DNA of 64,000 bases from Clostridiales bacterium (lineage in GTDB: Bacteria; Bacillota; Clostridia; Lachnospirales; Lachnospiraceae), in assembly GCA_018365455.1 (NCBI GenBank), contig JAGZJZ010000016.1:77950-141949 (forward strand), written 5' to 3'. Positions 8,107 through 17,556 of the stretch are shown in pieces. Each line of letters begins with the position of its first letter. The first letter of the stretch is position 1. Under the pieces are notes generated by a model. It saw only the letters and a list, made by a program, of their open reading frames with translations, was not told where the DNA came from and ran no database searches. The position numbers and the translations under genes were made by a program.

Positions 8107-9810
8107 TCAATCCCGCTTCTGTGCCGGAATATGGACGATAATCTGAATGCCTCCTAAAGCTCCATAGGATAATTGAAGCCCTGCGGCTGATCCGAATTTA
8201 AGCTGAAGCCTGCGGTGGATATTAATGATGGCTGTTGTTTCCAGGGAAGTATCCGTTGAAACAAGCTTTTGCTGTAATCCCAGGTAGACATCCTCAGGCA
8301 ACGGAGGCCCGTTATCGGAAATGCAGATGCACAATTCCTGTTCGTTTTCTGTAAAAGTGATTGTAAGCTTGGGGGATTCCACTTGCTTTAGCCCGTGTTC
8401 AAAGGCATTTTCTATGATAGGCTGAATGATTAACCTGGGTACGCAGCAGCTCTGGTAAGCCTCGGGCAGTGAGTCTAACCGGAGGTCCAGACGGTTATGG
8501 AAGCGCATCTGCTGGATACTGCAATAGGTTTTTGCATGGTTATATTCATCCAAAAGCATTACTTCCATATTTGCATTTCGTGTGATGTATTGATAATAGG
8601 TACCAAGATACTGGGAAAATGCCGTAATATTTTCGTAGTCCTCATCCTTGGCAAGCCGGTAAATATTAAAGAAACTATTGTATAAAAAATGAGGGTTGAT
8701 CTGTGACTGAAGCTGTTTTAACTCGGCACGCTGTGTTAAAATTTTCTGTTCATAGACCTGGTGAATCAGTTCCTGAAGATTTTGGGTCATCTTATTAAAA
8801 GAATGATTCAGGTAATGGAACTCATCTTCACTTTTGTTTGTTACGGTGGCGGAATAATCGCCCTGTTCCACTTTTTTAATTGCCTGGATTAAATTGTTTA
8901 CCGGACGATGAATCATGCGGTGGATAAACAGTCCAAATGCAATAATGATCATAACCGCCAGAACGACATAGCAGAAAAAGAAAAACCGGTAGTTTGTTAT
9001 GTTGCCGTAAATATGTGCAGTGGGAACCACAGATACCAGCCGCAGCCCCAATGTATTCAGGGCAGCAGTGGTGATTACCTGCTTTTTGCTGTCCTTTATG
9101 TAGCCGGGAAGGGAGTCAGCCGGACTTGCATTCAGCGCTTCCGGGTCTGTAGCCAGCAGATACTGGTGTGAATCATCTGTCAGGAAAATGCTGCTGTCGG
9201 GATACTGATGAAAGCCTTCCAGCATTTTCAGAATCTCGGCATTTGACAAGGATATTTCCATAATGAACAGAGGATGTCTGCCTTCCGGTACGTTTACGGG
9301 ATATTGCATGTTCATATAAATACAGCCGTTTTCATAAGTAAGCCCGGAACTGCTGATGTGATCCAGCCGGGATTGTGCCGATTCCCAGTTTTTCCACAGA
9401 GGATCAACTCCCCGGGAAGAGGAAATTGTTTTTTCCAGGGAGGGAATATGTACCGTTATGGTATCGATAAATTTACTGCTTTCATTCAGTATACGCAGCC
9501 GTTCCTGAATCTGAAGCAGGTATTTGGAGCGTTCGTACTGGTCTAAGATGGAGTACGTGTTGATGAGGTAATCCAGATCTTTTTCCATTACATATTCGGA
9601 TTGCAGTTTTTGAATCCGCAGAACTTCGTCTTCCAGCGACTTTGCGTACAGGGTAAGCTGGGCATTGGAAGAATTTTCGATCTCATTTTTAATGATCCGA
9701 TAGCCTCTGCCGTATATATTACTGCCCATAAGAATGACGGGAATAAACAGCAGCAGGAAAACCAGTATTATTTTTAATGAGATGGAGGGGGCAGGTTTTT
9801 TTACTTTCAT
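8107..9810 (-). CDS. YesM-type sensor histidine kinase
   Basis: A 567-residue membrane sensor. One transmembrane helix at about 12-31 and another at 275-297 enclose a roughly 240-residue extracellular sensing domain. HAMP follows (about 298-350), then the His-kinase domain with phospho-acceptor His374 (QINPHFLYNSF) and an HATPase domain with N box IIQPIIENAFEHGL and the D-x-G loop (ISDNGPPL). GGAGG precedes the ATG. It phosphorylates the YesN-like regulator downstream. The probable signal is a carbohydrate, or its lipoprotein complex, handled by the divergent importer; that link is inferred from position. Confidence 0.93.
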   Translation of the reverse strand: MKVKKPAPSISLKIILVFLLLFIPVILMGSNIYGRGYRIIKNEIENSSNAQLTLYAKSLEDEVLRIQKLQSEYVMEKDLDYLINTYSILDQYERSKYLLQIQERLRILNESSKFIDTITVHIPSLEKTISSSRGVDPLWKNWESAQSRLDHISSSGLTYENGCIYMNMQYPVNVPEGRHPLFIMEISLSNAEILKMLEGFHQYPDSSIFLTDDSHQYLLATDPEALNASPADSLPGYIKDSKKQVITTAALNTLGLRLVSVVPTAHIYGNITNYRFFFFCYVVLAVMIIIAFGLFIHRMIHRPVNNLIQAIKKVEQGDYSATVTNKSEDEFHYLNHSFNKMTQNLQELIHQVYEQKILTQRAELKQLQSQINPHFLYNSFFNIYRLAKDEDYENITAFSQYLGTYYQYITRNANMEVMLLDEYNHAKTYCSIQQMRFHNRLDLRLDSLPEAYQSCCVPRLIIQPIIENAFEHGLKQVESPKLTITFTENEQELCICISDNGPPLPEDVYLGLQQKLVSTDTSLETTAIINIHRRLQLKFGSAAGLQLSYGALGGIQIIVHIPAQKRD

Positions 9811-10061
9811 AATCGGAATCCTCCTGACAGTAACATTGATTTTATTTTATCATAGGAGGTTTGGAAAAACAATTTACCGATTGCCTGATATTTACCTGTA
9901 ACCTTGCTCTTTTTTTACTTGATTACAATTAGCGGAAATGAAGTATATTTAAAGCAAGGAATGTAAATATGAGGCATTTACATTTATTTGCCGGTTCAGT
10001 AAAATGTGAACATGAAAAAAGTCACTCGTAAATGACAGTTATAGAATATGGAGGTAAGTTC

Positions 10062-11735
10062 ATGAAGAAGAAAGTGTTGTGTATGATATTGGGCATTACA
10101 ATGACGGCGGCGCTTGCCGGCTGTTCCGGGAAAACGGATCATACGGATAGTACCGGAAAAACAGAAACACAGGAAGAATCTCAGGCGGCTGAAAAGGCAG
10201 AACCCCTGGGAAAGTACAACGAGCCGGTCACCTTAACCGCGGTTAGATATCAGCCGGACGGAATGGAATTTGCAGAAGGAGAATCCATGGATAATAATGT
10301 GTGGTCCAGAGCCTACGCAGATGATTTGAATATAAAACTGGACTATCTCTGGACTACCCCACAGTCGCAATACGCACAAAAGTTAAATGCTTCCATAGTA
10401 ACGGAGGTGCCGGATCTGATGTGGGTGGATGCAGGTCAGCTGAAACGCATGGTAGAGGATGATATGCTGGCTGATCTGACGGATGTCTATGATTCCTATA
10501 AATCAGATTTTACGGATAAAGTGCTCCATGATGACGGTGGAAGTGCAATGGAATCTGCAACCTTTGATGGAAAACTCTATGGGCTGCCCCATATCCAGTC
10601 GGGTTATGGATCTGCGGAGGTGCTCTGGATCCGTACAGACTGGCTAGAAAAACTAAATCTGGAAGAACCCAAAAATATGGATGATGTATTGAAGATCGCA
10701 AGGGCATTTGCCAAGGAAGACCCGGATGGAAATGGGGAGAAAGATACTTATGGACTGGCGGTAAACAAAGGAATAGTAGCAAAAAATAATCTTCCCTATG
10801 CAGTACTGGACGGATTTTTTAACGGTTATCATGCTTATCCTACTATCTGGATCAAAGATGAGGAAGGGAAACTTGCCTATGGAGGCGTACAGCCTGAGAT
10901 GAAAGAAGCGCTGGCAGAGCTTCAGGCATTATATAAAGAAGGCGTCATCGATATGGAGTTCGGAGTAAAGGATGCTGCTAAAGTAAGCGAAGATGTGAAC
11001 AGCGGAAAAACCGGTATGCTGTATGGTTATTTCTGGAACAGCGGAAACGGCTGGCTGCAGGATGGTGTAATAAATAATCCTGATGCAAAGTGGCAGGCAT
11101 ACCAGGTGATGTCTGTGGATGAAGAGCCGGCAAAAGTCATGGCGCCATTTGCAACAACTTACTATACGGTGGTAAGCAAAGAATGTAAGAACCCGGAAGC
11201 GGCAATAAAAATGTATAATCTGGTCTTGGAAAAGAACTTTGGGGAAACAGCAGAACCATCCGTTTATAATGTAGATAAGGATAATGTGGCGATTTTTAAT
11301 TATGCATATACGTATGGAGAGCCGCCGATGAAAAATCTGGATGCCCAGAAAAAGGTAACGGCAGCACTTAAAAGCAAGGATACTTCTGAACTGAATGTAG
11401 AAGAAAAAGGCTATTACGACAATTGTGCCGGCTATCTGAATGGAGATATGAATTCCTGGGGCAATTATATGATGTATGGTCCAGACAGCGGTCTTGCGGT
11501 TATTAACGAGTATGTGGCAAACGATAATGTCCTGGTAGATCAGTATTTTGGTGCACCCACGGATGGAATGGCTGAAAAAAATGCCACACTAGAGAAGCTG
11601 CAATTAGAAACCTTTTCAAAAATCATTACGGGAAATGCAGATATATCGGAATTTGATAATTTTGTAAAGAATTGGGAGAACCTGGGAGGAAGCACCATTA
11701 CGGAAGAAGTGAATGAATGGCTGGCAAACCGGTAA
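10062..11735 (+). CDS. Sugar ABC transporter substrate-binding lipoprotein (first system)
   Basis: A 557-residue extracellular solute-binding protein of family 1, LplA/YtcQ-like size. The signal peptide ends in lipobox LAGC with lipidated Cys21, followed by a Ser/Thr/Glu-rich linker to about residue 50. The mature part has the DLMWVDAGQLKRM, GLPHIQSGYG and WLEKLNLEEPKNMDDV motifs usual in oligosaccharide binders. ATG 10062 has GGAGGT at ideal spacing; an in-frame ATG at 10032 lacks one. It feeds the two permeases downstream. The ATPase is not encoded here, as is usual for these systems, which share an MsmX-like ATPase encoded elsewhere. Confidence 0.93.
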   Translation: MKKKVLCMILGITMTAALAGCSGKTDHTDSTGKTETQEESQAAEKAEPLGKYNEPVTLTAVRYQPDGMEFAEGESMDNNVWSRAYADDLNIKLDYLWTTPQSQYAQKLNASIVTEVPDLMWVDAGQLKRMVEDDMLADLTDVYDSYKSDFTDKVLHDDGGSAMESATFDGKLYGLPHIQSGYGSAEVLWIRTDWLEKLNLEEPKNMDDVLKIARAFAKEDPDGNGEKDTYGLAVNKGIVAKNNLPYAVLDGFFNGYHAYPTIWIKDEEGKLAYGGVQPEMKEALAELQALYKEGVIDMEFGVKDAAKVSEDVNSGKTGMLYGYFWNSGNGWLQDGVINNPDAKWQAYQVMSVDEEPAKVMAPFATTYYTVVSKECKNPEAAIKMYNLVLEKNFGETAEPSVYNVDKDNVAIFNYAYTYGEPPMKNLDAQKKVTAALKSKDTSELNVEEKGYYDNCAGYLNGDMNSWGNYMMYGPDSGLAVINEYVANDNVLVDQYFGAPTDGMAEKNATLEKLQLETFSKIITGNADISEFDNFVKNWENLGGSTITEEVNEWLANR

Positions 11736-11765
11736 AACCGGACAGATTTCTGGGAGGAATCTAAG

Positions 11766-12665
11766 ATGAAGAAATATAAATTGATGAAAGACCTGCCGCT
11801 GCATCTGATGATGCTTCCGGGAATGATTCTGGTAATGTTGTTCTGCTATAAACCCATGATCGGAATTGTAATGGCTTTTCAGAATTTCTCACCCCGTAAG
11901 GGCATATTCGGTTCAAAATGGGTTGGACTTGATAATTTCAGGTATCTGGCAGATATACCGGATATTGATAAAGTAATATGGAACACCTTTTTTATCGCAT
12001 TGTTAAAGCTGGTGCTGGGCGTTGTGATTCCGGTAATTGTTGCACTCATGTTAAACGAACTGCGCAAAAAGTTCTTAAAGAAAAGCATTCAGACCATCAT
12101 TTATTTCCCTCATTTTTTATCCTGGGTTATTTTAAGCGGAATATTTATTGATGTATTATCACCCTCTACGGGTATTTTAAATAACTTTTTAAACAGCATG
12201 GGCATAGATTCTATATTCTTTTTAGGAGATCCCAAATGGTTCCCGTATACCATGGCAATTACTGAAACCTGGAAAGAATTTGGCTTTGGAACCATTGTAT
12301 ATCTGGCAGCCATTGTGGGAATTGATCCTACGCTGTATGAAGCTGCCGCTGTAGATGGTGCAGGAAGGTGGAGGCAGACTCTGGTGGTAACGCTGCCGGC
12401 TGTCATGCCCATAGCAACCCTGATGCTGATCTTGAATATGGGATCGGTACTCAATCTGAGTTTTGAACAGATTTACAATTTATACAGTCCCCAGGTTTAT
12501 GCTACCGGAGATATTCTGGATACCCTGGTATATCGTCTTGGCATGCATGATGCACAGTATGGAGTTGCTACTGCAGTTGGATTGTTTAAGTCACTTGTGT
12601 CTACCACACTTGTAATCTTGTCTTATAAACTAGCCAATAAAACCAGTGATTACAGAATTTTTTAG
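11766..12665 (+). CDS. LplB-type sugar ABC permease (first system)
   Basis: A 299-residue inner permease with six transmembrane helices. The cytoplasmic EAA loop (YEAAAVDGAGRWRQTLVVTLP, about residues 195-215) docks the shared ATPase. The N-terminal LMMLPGMILVMLFCYKPMIG and GLDNFRYL segments are characteristic of the LplB branch of CUT1 importers. GGGAGG precedes the ATG. It lies 30 bp after the lipoprotein gene and 15 bp before its partner permease, so it is clearly cotranscribed. Likely cargo is a glycoside cleaved by the GH4 enzyme at the end of the operon. Confidence 0.93.
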   Translation: MKKYKLMKDLPLHLMMLPGMILVMLFCYKPMIGIVMAFQNFSPRKGIFGSKWVGLDNFRYLADIPDIDKVIWNTFFIALLKLVLGVVIPVIVALMLNELRKKFLKKSIQTIIYFPHFLSWVILSGIFIDVLSPSTGILNNFLNSMGIDSIFFLGDPKWFPYTMAITETWKEFGFGTIVYLAAIVGIDPTLYEAAAVDGAGRWRQTLVVTLPAVMPIATLMLILNMGSVLNLSFEQIYNLYSPQVYATGDILDTLVYRLGMHDAQYGVATAVGLFKSLVSTTLVILSYKLANKTSDYRIF

Positions 12666-12680
12666 AGAGGAGATAAGAAC

Positions 12681-13562
12681 TTGAAAAAAGAATCAATTGG
12701 TAAAAAAATATTTAATATCTGCAATATGGTGATTCTTATCCTGTTGGCGCTGCTGTGTCTGCTGCCGCTGTTAAATATTCTGGCAATCTCCTTTAGCTCC
12801 AGTTCAGCCGCAGGAAGCGGCATGGTCAGCTTCCTGCCGGTGGACTTTAGCCTGAAATCTTATGAATTTGTCTTGCAAAAGTCAGAATTCTGGGTGGCAT
12901 TCTGGGTGGCGATGAAAAGAGTTGTGGTGGCAGTACCTTTCAGCCTGCTGTTAACGATACTGATGGCATACCCCCTGTCCAAGTCGGACAATAAGTTCCG
13001 GGGAAGAAAAGTATATACCGGTATCCTGGTGTTCACCATGCTGTTCAGCGGAGGCTTGATTCCCTGGTATATGGCGATATCGGATCTGAAGCTCATTAAC
13101 AGTTTCTGGGCGCTGGTGCTGCCCAATGCGGTATCTGCTTATAATACCATCATTTTAATGAATTTCTTCCGCCAGCTTCCGGTTGAACTGGAGGAGGCGG
13201 CATCCATAGACGGTGCATCTCACTGGAGGATCTTATTTCAGATCGTGGTACCGCTATCCAAGCCGGCGATTGCTACAATAGCACTATTCTGTATCGTAAC
13301 CAACTGGAATTCCTGGTTTGACGGATTGCTTTTAATGAACAGTCCTTCCAGATATCCGCTGCAGAGCTATTTGCAGACCGTCATTGTGAATCAGGATATG
13401 TCACTTATGAGTGCCAGTGATATCCTGACCATGGGAGAGGTTTCCAACCGAACCCAGAAAGCAGCCCAGGCATTCGTAGCAGCCCTGCCCATACTGTGTG
13501 TCTATCCATTTCTGCAGAAGTATTTTACGGAAGGTCTTGTGGTAGGGAGTGTGAAGGGTTGA
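12681..13562 (+). CDS. YtcP-type sugar ABC permease (first system)
   Basis: A 293-residue permease with six transmembrane helices and EAA loop EEAASIDGASHWRILFQIVVPLSKP. The end (YPFLQKYFTEGLVVGSVKG) is the hallmark C-terminus of the YtcP/AraQ-like partner. It begins with TTG at 12681, preceded by GAGAGGAG. It forms the heterodimeric membrane channel with the preceding permease. The downstream GH4 gene follows after 157 bp, which contain a TATAAT-like hexamer near 13687, so the glycosidase may have an additional promoter. Confidence 0.92.
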   Translation: MKKESIGKKIFNICNMVILILLALLCLLPLLNILAISFSSSSAAGSGMVSFLPVDFSLKSYEFVLQKSEFWVAFWVAMKRVVVAVPFSLLLTILMAYPLSKSDNKFRGRKVYTGILVFTMLFSGGLIPWYMAISDLKLINSFWALVLPNAVSAYNTIILMNFFRQLPVELEEAASIDGASHWRILFQIVVPLSKPAIATIALFCIVTNWNSWFDGLLLMNSPSRYPLQSYLQTVIVNQDMSLMSASDILTMGEVSNRTQKAAQAFVAALPILCVYPFLQKYFTEGLVVGSVKG

Positions 13563-13719
13563 CTAATTACATGAATTATGAAGTATTAGTGATAAGTGAT
13601 ATAGAAACAGGAAATGTGAATGTCAATTAATGATGGAATTAAGAAGAACAAAAGATTATGAATTAGTCCAAAAGATAGTTCATTTTATAATATAGAAAAT
13701 GACAAGGAGATATATAAAC

Positions 13720-15018
13720 ATGGTTAAAATCGTATTTATTGGAGCTGGAAGTATTATATTTGTTAAAAATCTGATAGGAGACTGTATGATGACGCCCTGC
13801 CTTCAAAACAGTGAATTTGCGCTTTTGGATATTGACAAAGAAAAACTGTATCTGGCTGAAAAAATGCTGCAGAATCTGAATCAGAATGTAAATCAGGGCA
13901 GGGCGAAGGTAAAAGCCTATGACTCCCAGAGAGAGGCGCTGAAAGGAGCGGATTTTGTAATCAATGCCATTCAGGTGGGAGGCTATGATCCCTGTGTGAT
14001 CAATGATTTTGAGATTCCCCTTAAGTACGGCTTAAAACAGACCTACGCAGATACCCTTGGTATCGGAGGAATCTTCCGTGGGCTGCGTACTATTCCCGTT
14101 ATGAAAGGAATCACAGATGACATGGAAGAATGCTGCCCGGATGCACTATTATTAAATTACACCAATCCCATGGCGATTGTGACCGGAGCAATGCAGAAAA
14201 ATTCCTCCATAAAGGCAATCGGTCTGTGCCACAGCGTGCAGGTATGTGCACATGATCTTCTGAAAGGTCTGGGAATGGAAACCGATCAGGTGGAATATGA
14301 GATCGCCGGCATCAACCACCAGGCATGGCTGCTGGGAGTAAAGAGAAATGGCATGGATTTATACCCGGAAATGAAAGAGCGGGCAGGCAGAAGAACCGAG
14401 AAACACGATGATATGGTACGTTATGAGATTATGAAACGCTTTGGTTATTATGTGACAGAGTCCACCCAGCACAGCGGGGAATACTTGCCTTACTTTATTA
14501 AGAAAAGTTATCCGGAATTAACAGAGCGCTTCGGACTTCATACGGATATGTATAAGGAATGGGGGAAATCACAGGTTGCCTATTGGGAGACTGCGAAAAA
14601 GGAACTGGTTGATAACCATGAAGTCAATCACGAAAGAACGAAAGAATTTGCATCTTACATATTGGAATCCATTATTACCGGAAAATTATATAAGATTGCA
14701 GCCAACGTTCAAAATGAGGGTTATATCAGTAATCTGCCGGATCACTGCTGCGTAGAAGTACCCTGCCTGGTAGACGGAACGGGAATTCATCCCTGCCATG
14801 TGGGAGGTCTTCCACCACAGTGTGCGGCACTGAATCTGACGAATATTAATGTGCAGAACCTGACCATTGAAGCAGCATTGACCGGTCGCAGGGAACACGT
14901 GTATCATGCGGCTATGCTAGATCCGCATACTGCTGCGGAGTTAAGCCTGGATGATATCAGGGCGATGTGCGATGAGATGATAGAGGCAAACAGGATGTGG
15001 CTTCCGGATTTGGAGTGA
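13720..15018 (+). CDS. GH4 family glycosidase (alpha-galactosidase/alpha-glucosidase type)
   Basis: A 432-residue NAD- and divalent-metal-dependent glycosidase. The N-terminal dinucleotide fold begins FIGAGS (7-12). Family motifs are DTLGIGGIFRGLRTIPV (111-127), NYTNP (146-150), metal ligand Cys170 in GLCHS, and metal ligand His200 in GINHQAW. GH4 enzymes oxidise C3 of the bound sugar and eliminate the aglycone. The DTLG-GGI-R-LRTIP and CHS pattern is closest to MelA-like alpha-galactosidases, but alpha-glucosidase or another specificity is possible. ATG 13720 has AAGGAGA upstream; an ATG seven codons earlier does not. It is the last gene of the first importer operon, and the enzyme is cytoplasmic (no signal peptide). 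Confidence 0.9.
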   Translation: MVKIVFIGAGSIIFVKNLIGDCMMTPCLQNSEFALLDIDKEKLYLAEKMLQNLNQNVNQGRAKVKAYDSQREALKGADFVINAIQVGGYDPCVINDFEIPLKYGLKQTYADTLGIGGIFRGLRTIPVMKGITDDMEECCPDALLLNYTNPMAIVTGAMQKNSSIKAIGLCHSVQVCAHDLLKGLGMETDQVEYEIAGINHQAWLLGVKRNGMDLYPEMKERAGRRTEKHDDMVRYEIMKRFGYYVTESTQHSGEYLPYFIKKSYPELTERFGLHTDMYKEWGKSQVAYWETAKKELVDNHEVNHERTKEFASYILESIITGKLYKIAANVQNEGYISNLPDHCCVEVPCLVDGTGIHPCHVGGLPPQCAALNLTNINVQNLTIEAALTGRREHVYHAAMLDPHTAAELSLDDIRAMCDEMIEANRMWLPDLE

Positions 15019-15032
15019 AGGGGATAGCATAG

Positions 15033-15104
15033 GCAGGACTAAATTGGCTTTCTGACAGATGATTTACGGTCTGGCATTTGAGGCTGATTTAGTCCTGCTT
15101 TTTT
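15033..15104 (+). terminator. Strong intrinsic terminator of the first importer operon
   Basis: GCAGGACTAAAT (15033-15044) and ATTTAGTCCTGC (15087-15098) are perfect 12-bp arms followed by TTTTTT. It separates the GH4 operon from the next block, where base composition also changes. Confidence 0.85.
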
Positions 15105-15311
15105 GTACGAAAAATTAGGAGGATTAGTTATGCACGAAAGTTAACCTGCCCAAAAGAGGTGGTCTTAAAATTGAAAGAATAAGTCCGCTTTTTTAAAGCA
15201 GTGCGATGCTTCAAAGTGTATATTGATAAGAGGTGAAAAACGGGAAAAAATTTCATGAGATCAATAGAATCAGTGGGATTTTACGAAATATAAAAAACAG
15301 GGAGAAATACA

Positions 15312-16502
15312 ATGCATAATTGGAAATTAGCATGGCAGTATGTGCCAGTACCTTACGAAGTAGAAATCGGTGTATTGGAAAATAAAACACAGAGATTCCT
15401 GATTCCAAACAATCTTTATGGAAATAAAGTAAAAGTAAAGTTTCACAATTATTATGGAGCAGACATGATGGAGTTAGATCATGTGACGATAGGAAAAAAG
15501 AAAAAAGGGTCGGAGAGAATTACAGATATTTCTGTAATGACTTATCAGGATAATATAAAGATTGAGGTGGCACCAGGGGATTCTTACTGGAGTGATGAGA
15601 TTCCATTTGCGGTAACGCCGAAAGATGATCTTGTAGTGTCCTGTTATTTTAAAAAAGCTTTTTTGGTTCAAAGTGTGTGCTGCAACTGGTCAAAACAGAC
15701 ATGGATGAGTAGATTTTTGGATGGCGATTGCACAAAAGAGCAGAAGTTTGAAGGAAAGAACAGTGTAGAGACGTTTACGATTTTTAACTATGAAGAAAAT
15801 AATGCAGATGCCGAGGCAGGAATCTGGGCAGTGGCGTTAGAAACAGAGGGTGACCGGGAAGCAGAGACGATTGCTTTTTTTGGAGACTCTATTACACACA
15901 TGTCTTATTTTACAGATGCATTTATGAAAGCAGTACGGGAAAAAAGACCAGGGGAAGTGACAATATTAAATGGTGGGATTGGCGGGAATAGACTAGCTTA
16001 TCATGCAGTGCAAGTTCCTGAAATACCAGGTGGAGGAAAATTGTTCGGGGAGAGAGCACGCGATCGTTTTGAGAGAGATGTGTATTCTAACACCTGTCCG
16101 GATATCGTATTTATTATGGAAGGTATCAATGATTGTACACATGGTTTTACCTTTCATAAAGAAAATGAAATTCCAACGCCGGAATTGCTGTGGGAAGCAA
16201 TGCATACGCTGATTGTGAAGGGCCAAAAACATGGAAGTAAAGTTGTCATCAGTACGATCCTTCCATTTGGTTTTGTCGGTGAGAGTTATCGCGATGCAGC
16301 GGAAAAGATCCGTTGGGAAACAAATGAACTGATTCGTAAGAATCACAATCTGGCAGATGGGTTTATAGACTTGGATTTGCTTATGAGAGATGAAAAAAAT
16401 CCCCACATGATGTGTGATGGAATGCACGTGGGAGACTGGATTCATCCAAATAAAGCAGGTGGAATAAAAATTGCAGAGAAATTAGTGCAGGAGCTTTTAT
16501 AA
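15312..16502 (+). CDS. SGNH/GDSL esterase with N-terminal beta domain
   Basis: A 396-residue cytoplasmic hydrolase (no signal peptide). The N-terminal 190 residues form a predicted beta-sandwich (LAWQYVPVPYEVEIGVLENKTQRFLIPNN onward). The SGNH domain then shows all four blocks: nucleophile FFGDSITH, Gly in GGIGGNRL, Asn in EGINDCTHG, and DWIHPN with the catalytic Asp-x-x-His. Such enzymes usually remove acetyl or other small acyl groups from sugars. GGGAG precedes the ATG. It opens the AT-rich 15.3-31.3 kb block and is 33 bp upstream of an alpha/beta hydrolase. The substrate is not determinable; acylated saccharide is inferred from neighbours. Confidence 0.85.
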   Translation: MHNWKLAWQYVPVPYEVEIGVLENKTQRFLIPNNLYGNKVKVKFHNYYGADMMELDHVTIGKKKKGSERITDISVMTYQDNIKIEVAPGDSYWSDEIPFAVTPKDDLVVSCYFKKAFLVQSVCCNWSKQTWMSRFLDGDCTKEQKFEGKNSVETFTIFNYEENNADAEAGIWAVALETEGDREAETIAFFGDSITHMSYFTDAFMKAVREKRPGEVTILNGGIGGNRLAYHAVQVPEIPGGGKLFGERARDRFERDVYSNTCPDIVFIMEGINDCTHGFTFHKENEIPTPELLWEAMHTLIVKGQKHGSKVVISTILPFGFVGESYRDAAEKIRWETNELIRKNHNLADGFIDLDLLMRDEKNPHMMCDGMHVGDWIHPNKAGGIKIAEKLVQELL

Positions 16503-16535
16503 AAGCGGCGGGTCACGAAAACGAGGAGAATGTCT

Positions 16536-17495
16536 ATGAAAGAGCATAAGAATATATCATTGCTGGAGCAGGCAGTAAAAGAACATGCTTTTATCCGAAA
16601 TATATCAAGACACAGAAATGTGGATGGATTATTGGATTATGACGGTAATTTAAGAATATGGAATAAAGGTATGGAGCCTTTTGAAAAAATGAAACTCTGG
16701 GAGGTAACACCTGGATTTGATGACAGAGATCCAAGACAGGAAGAACCTTGTCTTATCTTTGTGCCAGTGGAAGAAAAAGAGGTAAAAGATACTATTATCG
16801 TCTGCCATGGCGGCGGCTTTCGCTGGCGAACGGGATGTGAAGGTCCAAATGTGGCTCTTGAATTTCATAAAAGAGGTTACAATACAGCAATTTTAAGTTA
16901 TCGTATAGATCCATACAGCCGTATGGACTGCTTAAAAGATCTGCAGAGAGCAATTCGTTTACTTCGTTCTAAAAAAGAGGAACTTCATATTTCGAACCGT
17001 ATCATTGTTATGGGATTTTCAGCAGGTGGAATGCTTTGTGCCAATAGTGCTACACATTTTGATGAAGGTAAAGAAAATGATGAGGATTTTGTGGAGAGAT
17101 TTTCTTCCAGACCAGATGCAGCAGTTATTGCTTATGGTGCAATGACAGGTGTGTCTTTCCCACTGCCATTTGGCATGGAACCGGATTTTGAACATGACAT
17201 GATGGGAAAAAGCAAAGAAGAGAGATATTATCTGGCACCGGAAAAAAACGTAACACCACAGACACCGCCAATGTTCATCTGGCAGACATTGAGTGACGAT
17301 GGAAGATTTGGCATGTGTCTTGCAAAGGAATTGCAGGATGCAGGGGTGCCTTACGAACTTCATATAATGGAAGGCGGAGTACATGGACTGGGCATTGCTG
17401 ATGGAGAGAACGATCTGGCTGTGAAGGCACCGCATATCCGCCACTGGGTAGAGCTTTGTGATGAATGGTTAGAAATTCATAAGTATTGCAGATGA
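16536..17495 (+). CDS. Alpha/beta hydrolase (HSL/BD-FAE-like esterase)
   Basis: A 319-residue alpha/beta hydrolase. The oxyanion motif HGGG is followed by nucleophile elbow G-F-S-A-G-G (MGFSAGGML). An Asp (SDDGRFG region) and a His (GGVHGLG) near the C-terminus complete the triad. The layout matches sugar-acyl or xylan acetyl/feruloyl esterases of the BD-FAE type. ATG 16536 has GAGGAG seven bases upstream; the ATG at 16530 is too close to it. No signal peptide. It lies between two SGNH esterases, so three different ester hydrolases stand in a row, implying a multiply acylated substrate (inference). Confidence 0.85.
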   Translation: MKEHKNISLLEQAVKEHAFIRNISRHRNVDGLLDYDGNLRIWNKGMEPFEKMKLWEVTPGFDDRDPRQEEPCLIFVPVEEKEVKDTIIVCHGGGFRWRTGCEGPNVALEFHKRGYNTAILSYRIDPYSRMDCLKDLQRAIRLLRSKKEELHISNRIIVMGFSAGGMLCANSATHFDEGKENDEDFVERFSSRPDAAVIAYGAMTGVSFPLPFGMEPDFEHDMMGKSKEERYYLAPEKNVTPQTPPMFIWQTLSDDGRFGMCLAKELQDAGVPYELHIMEGGVHGLGIADGENDLAVKAPHIRHWVELCDEWLEIHKYCR

Positions 17496-17556
17496 ACTGA
17501 TAAAGCAGCTTCTAAAGAAATAAAGTAGAGACGGATAAATAAGGAGAGTACAAAAA

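Noticed and set aside
9811..10061. Possible promoter or operator between the YesM kinase and the first importer
   Set aside because: The 250-bp gap is AT-rich, but no convincing -35/-10 pair or palindrome was found; control by the YesN regulator is inferred from position only.
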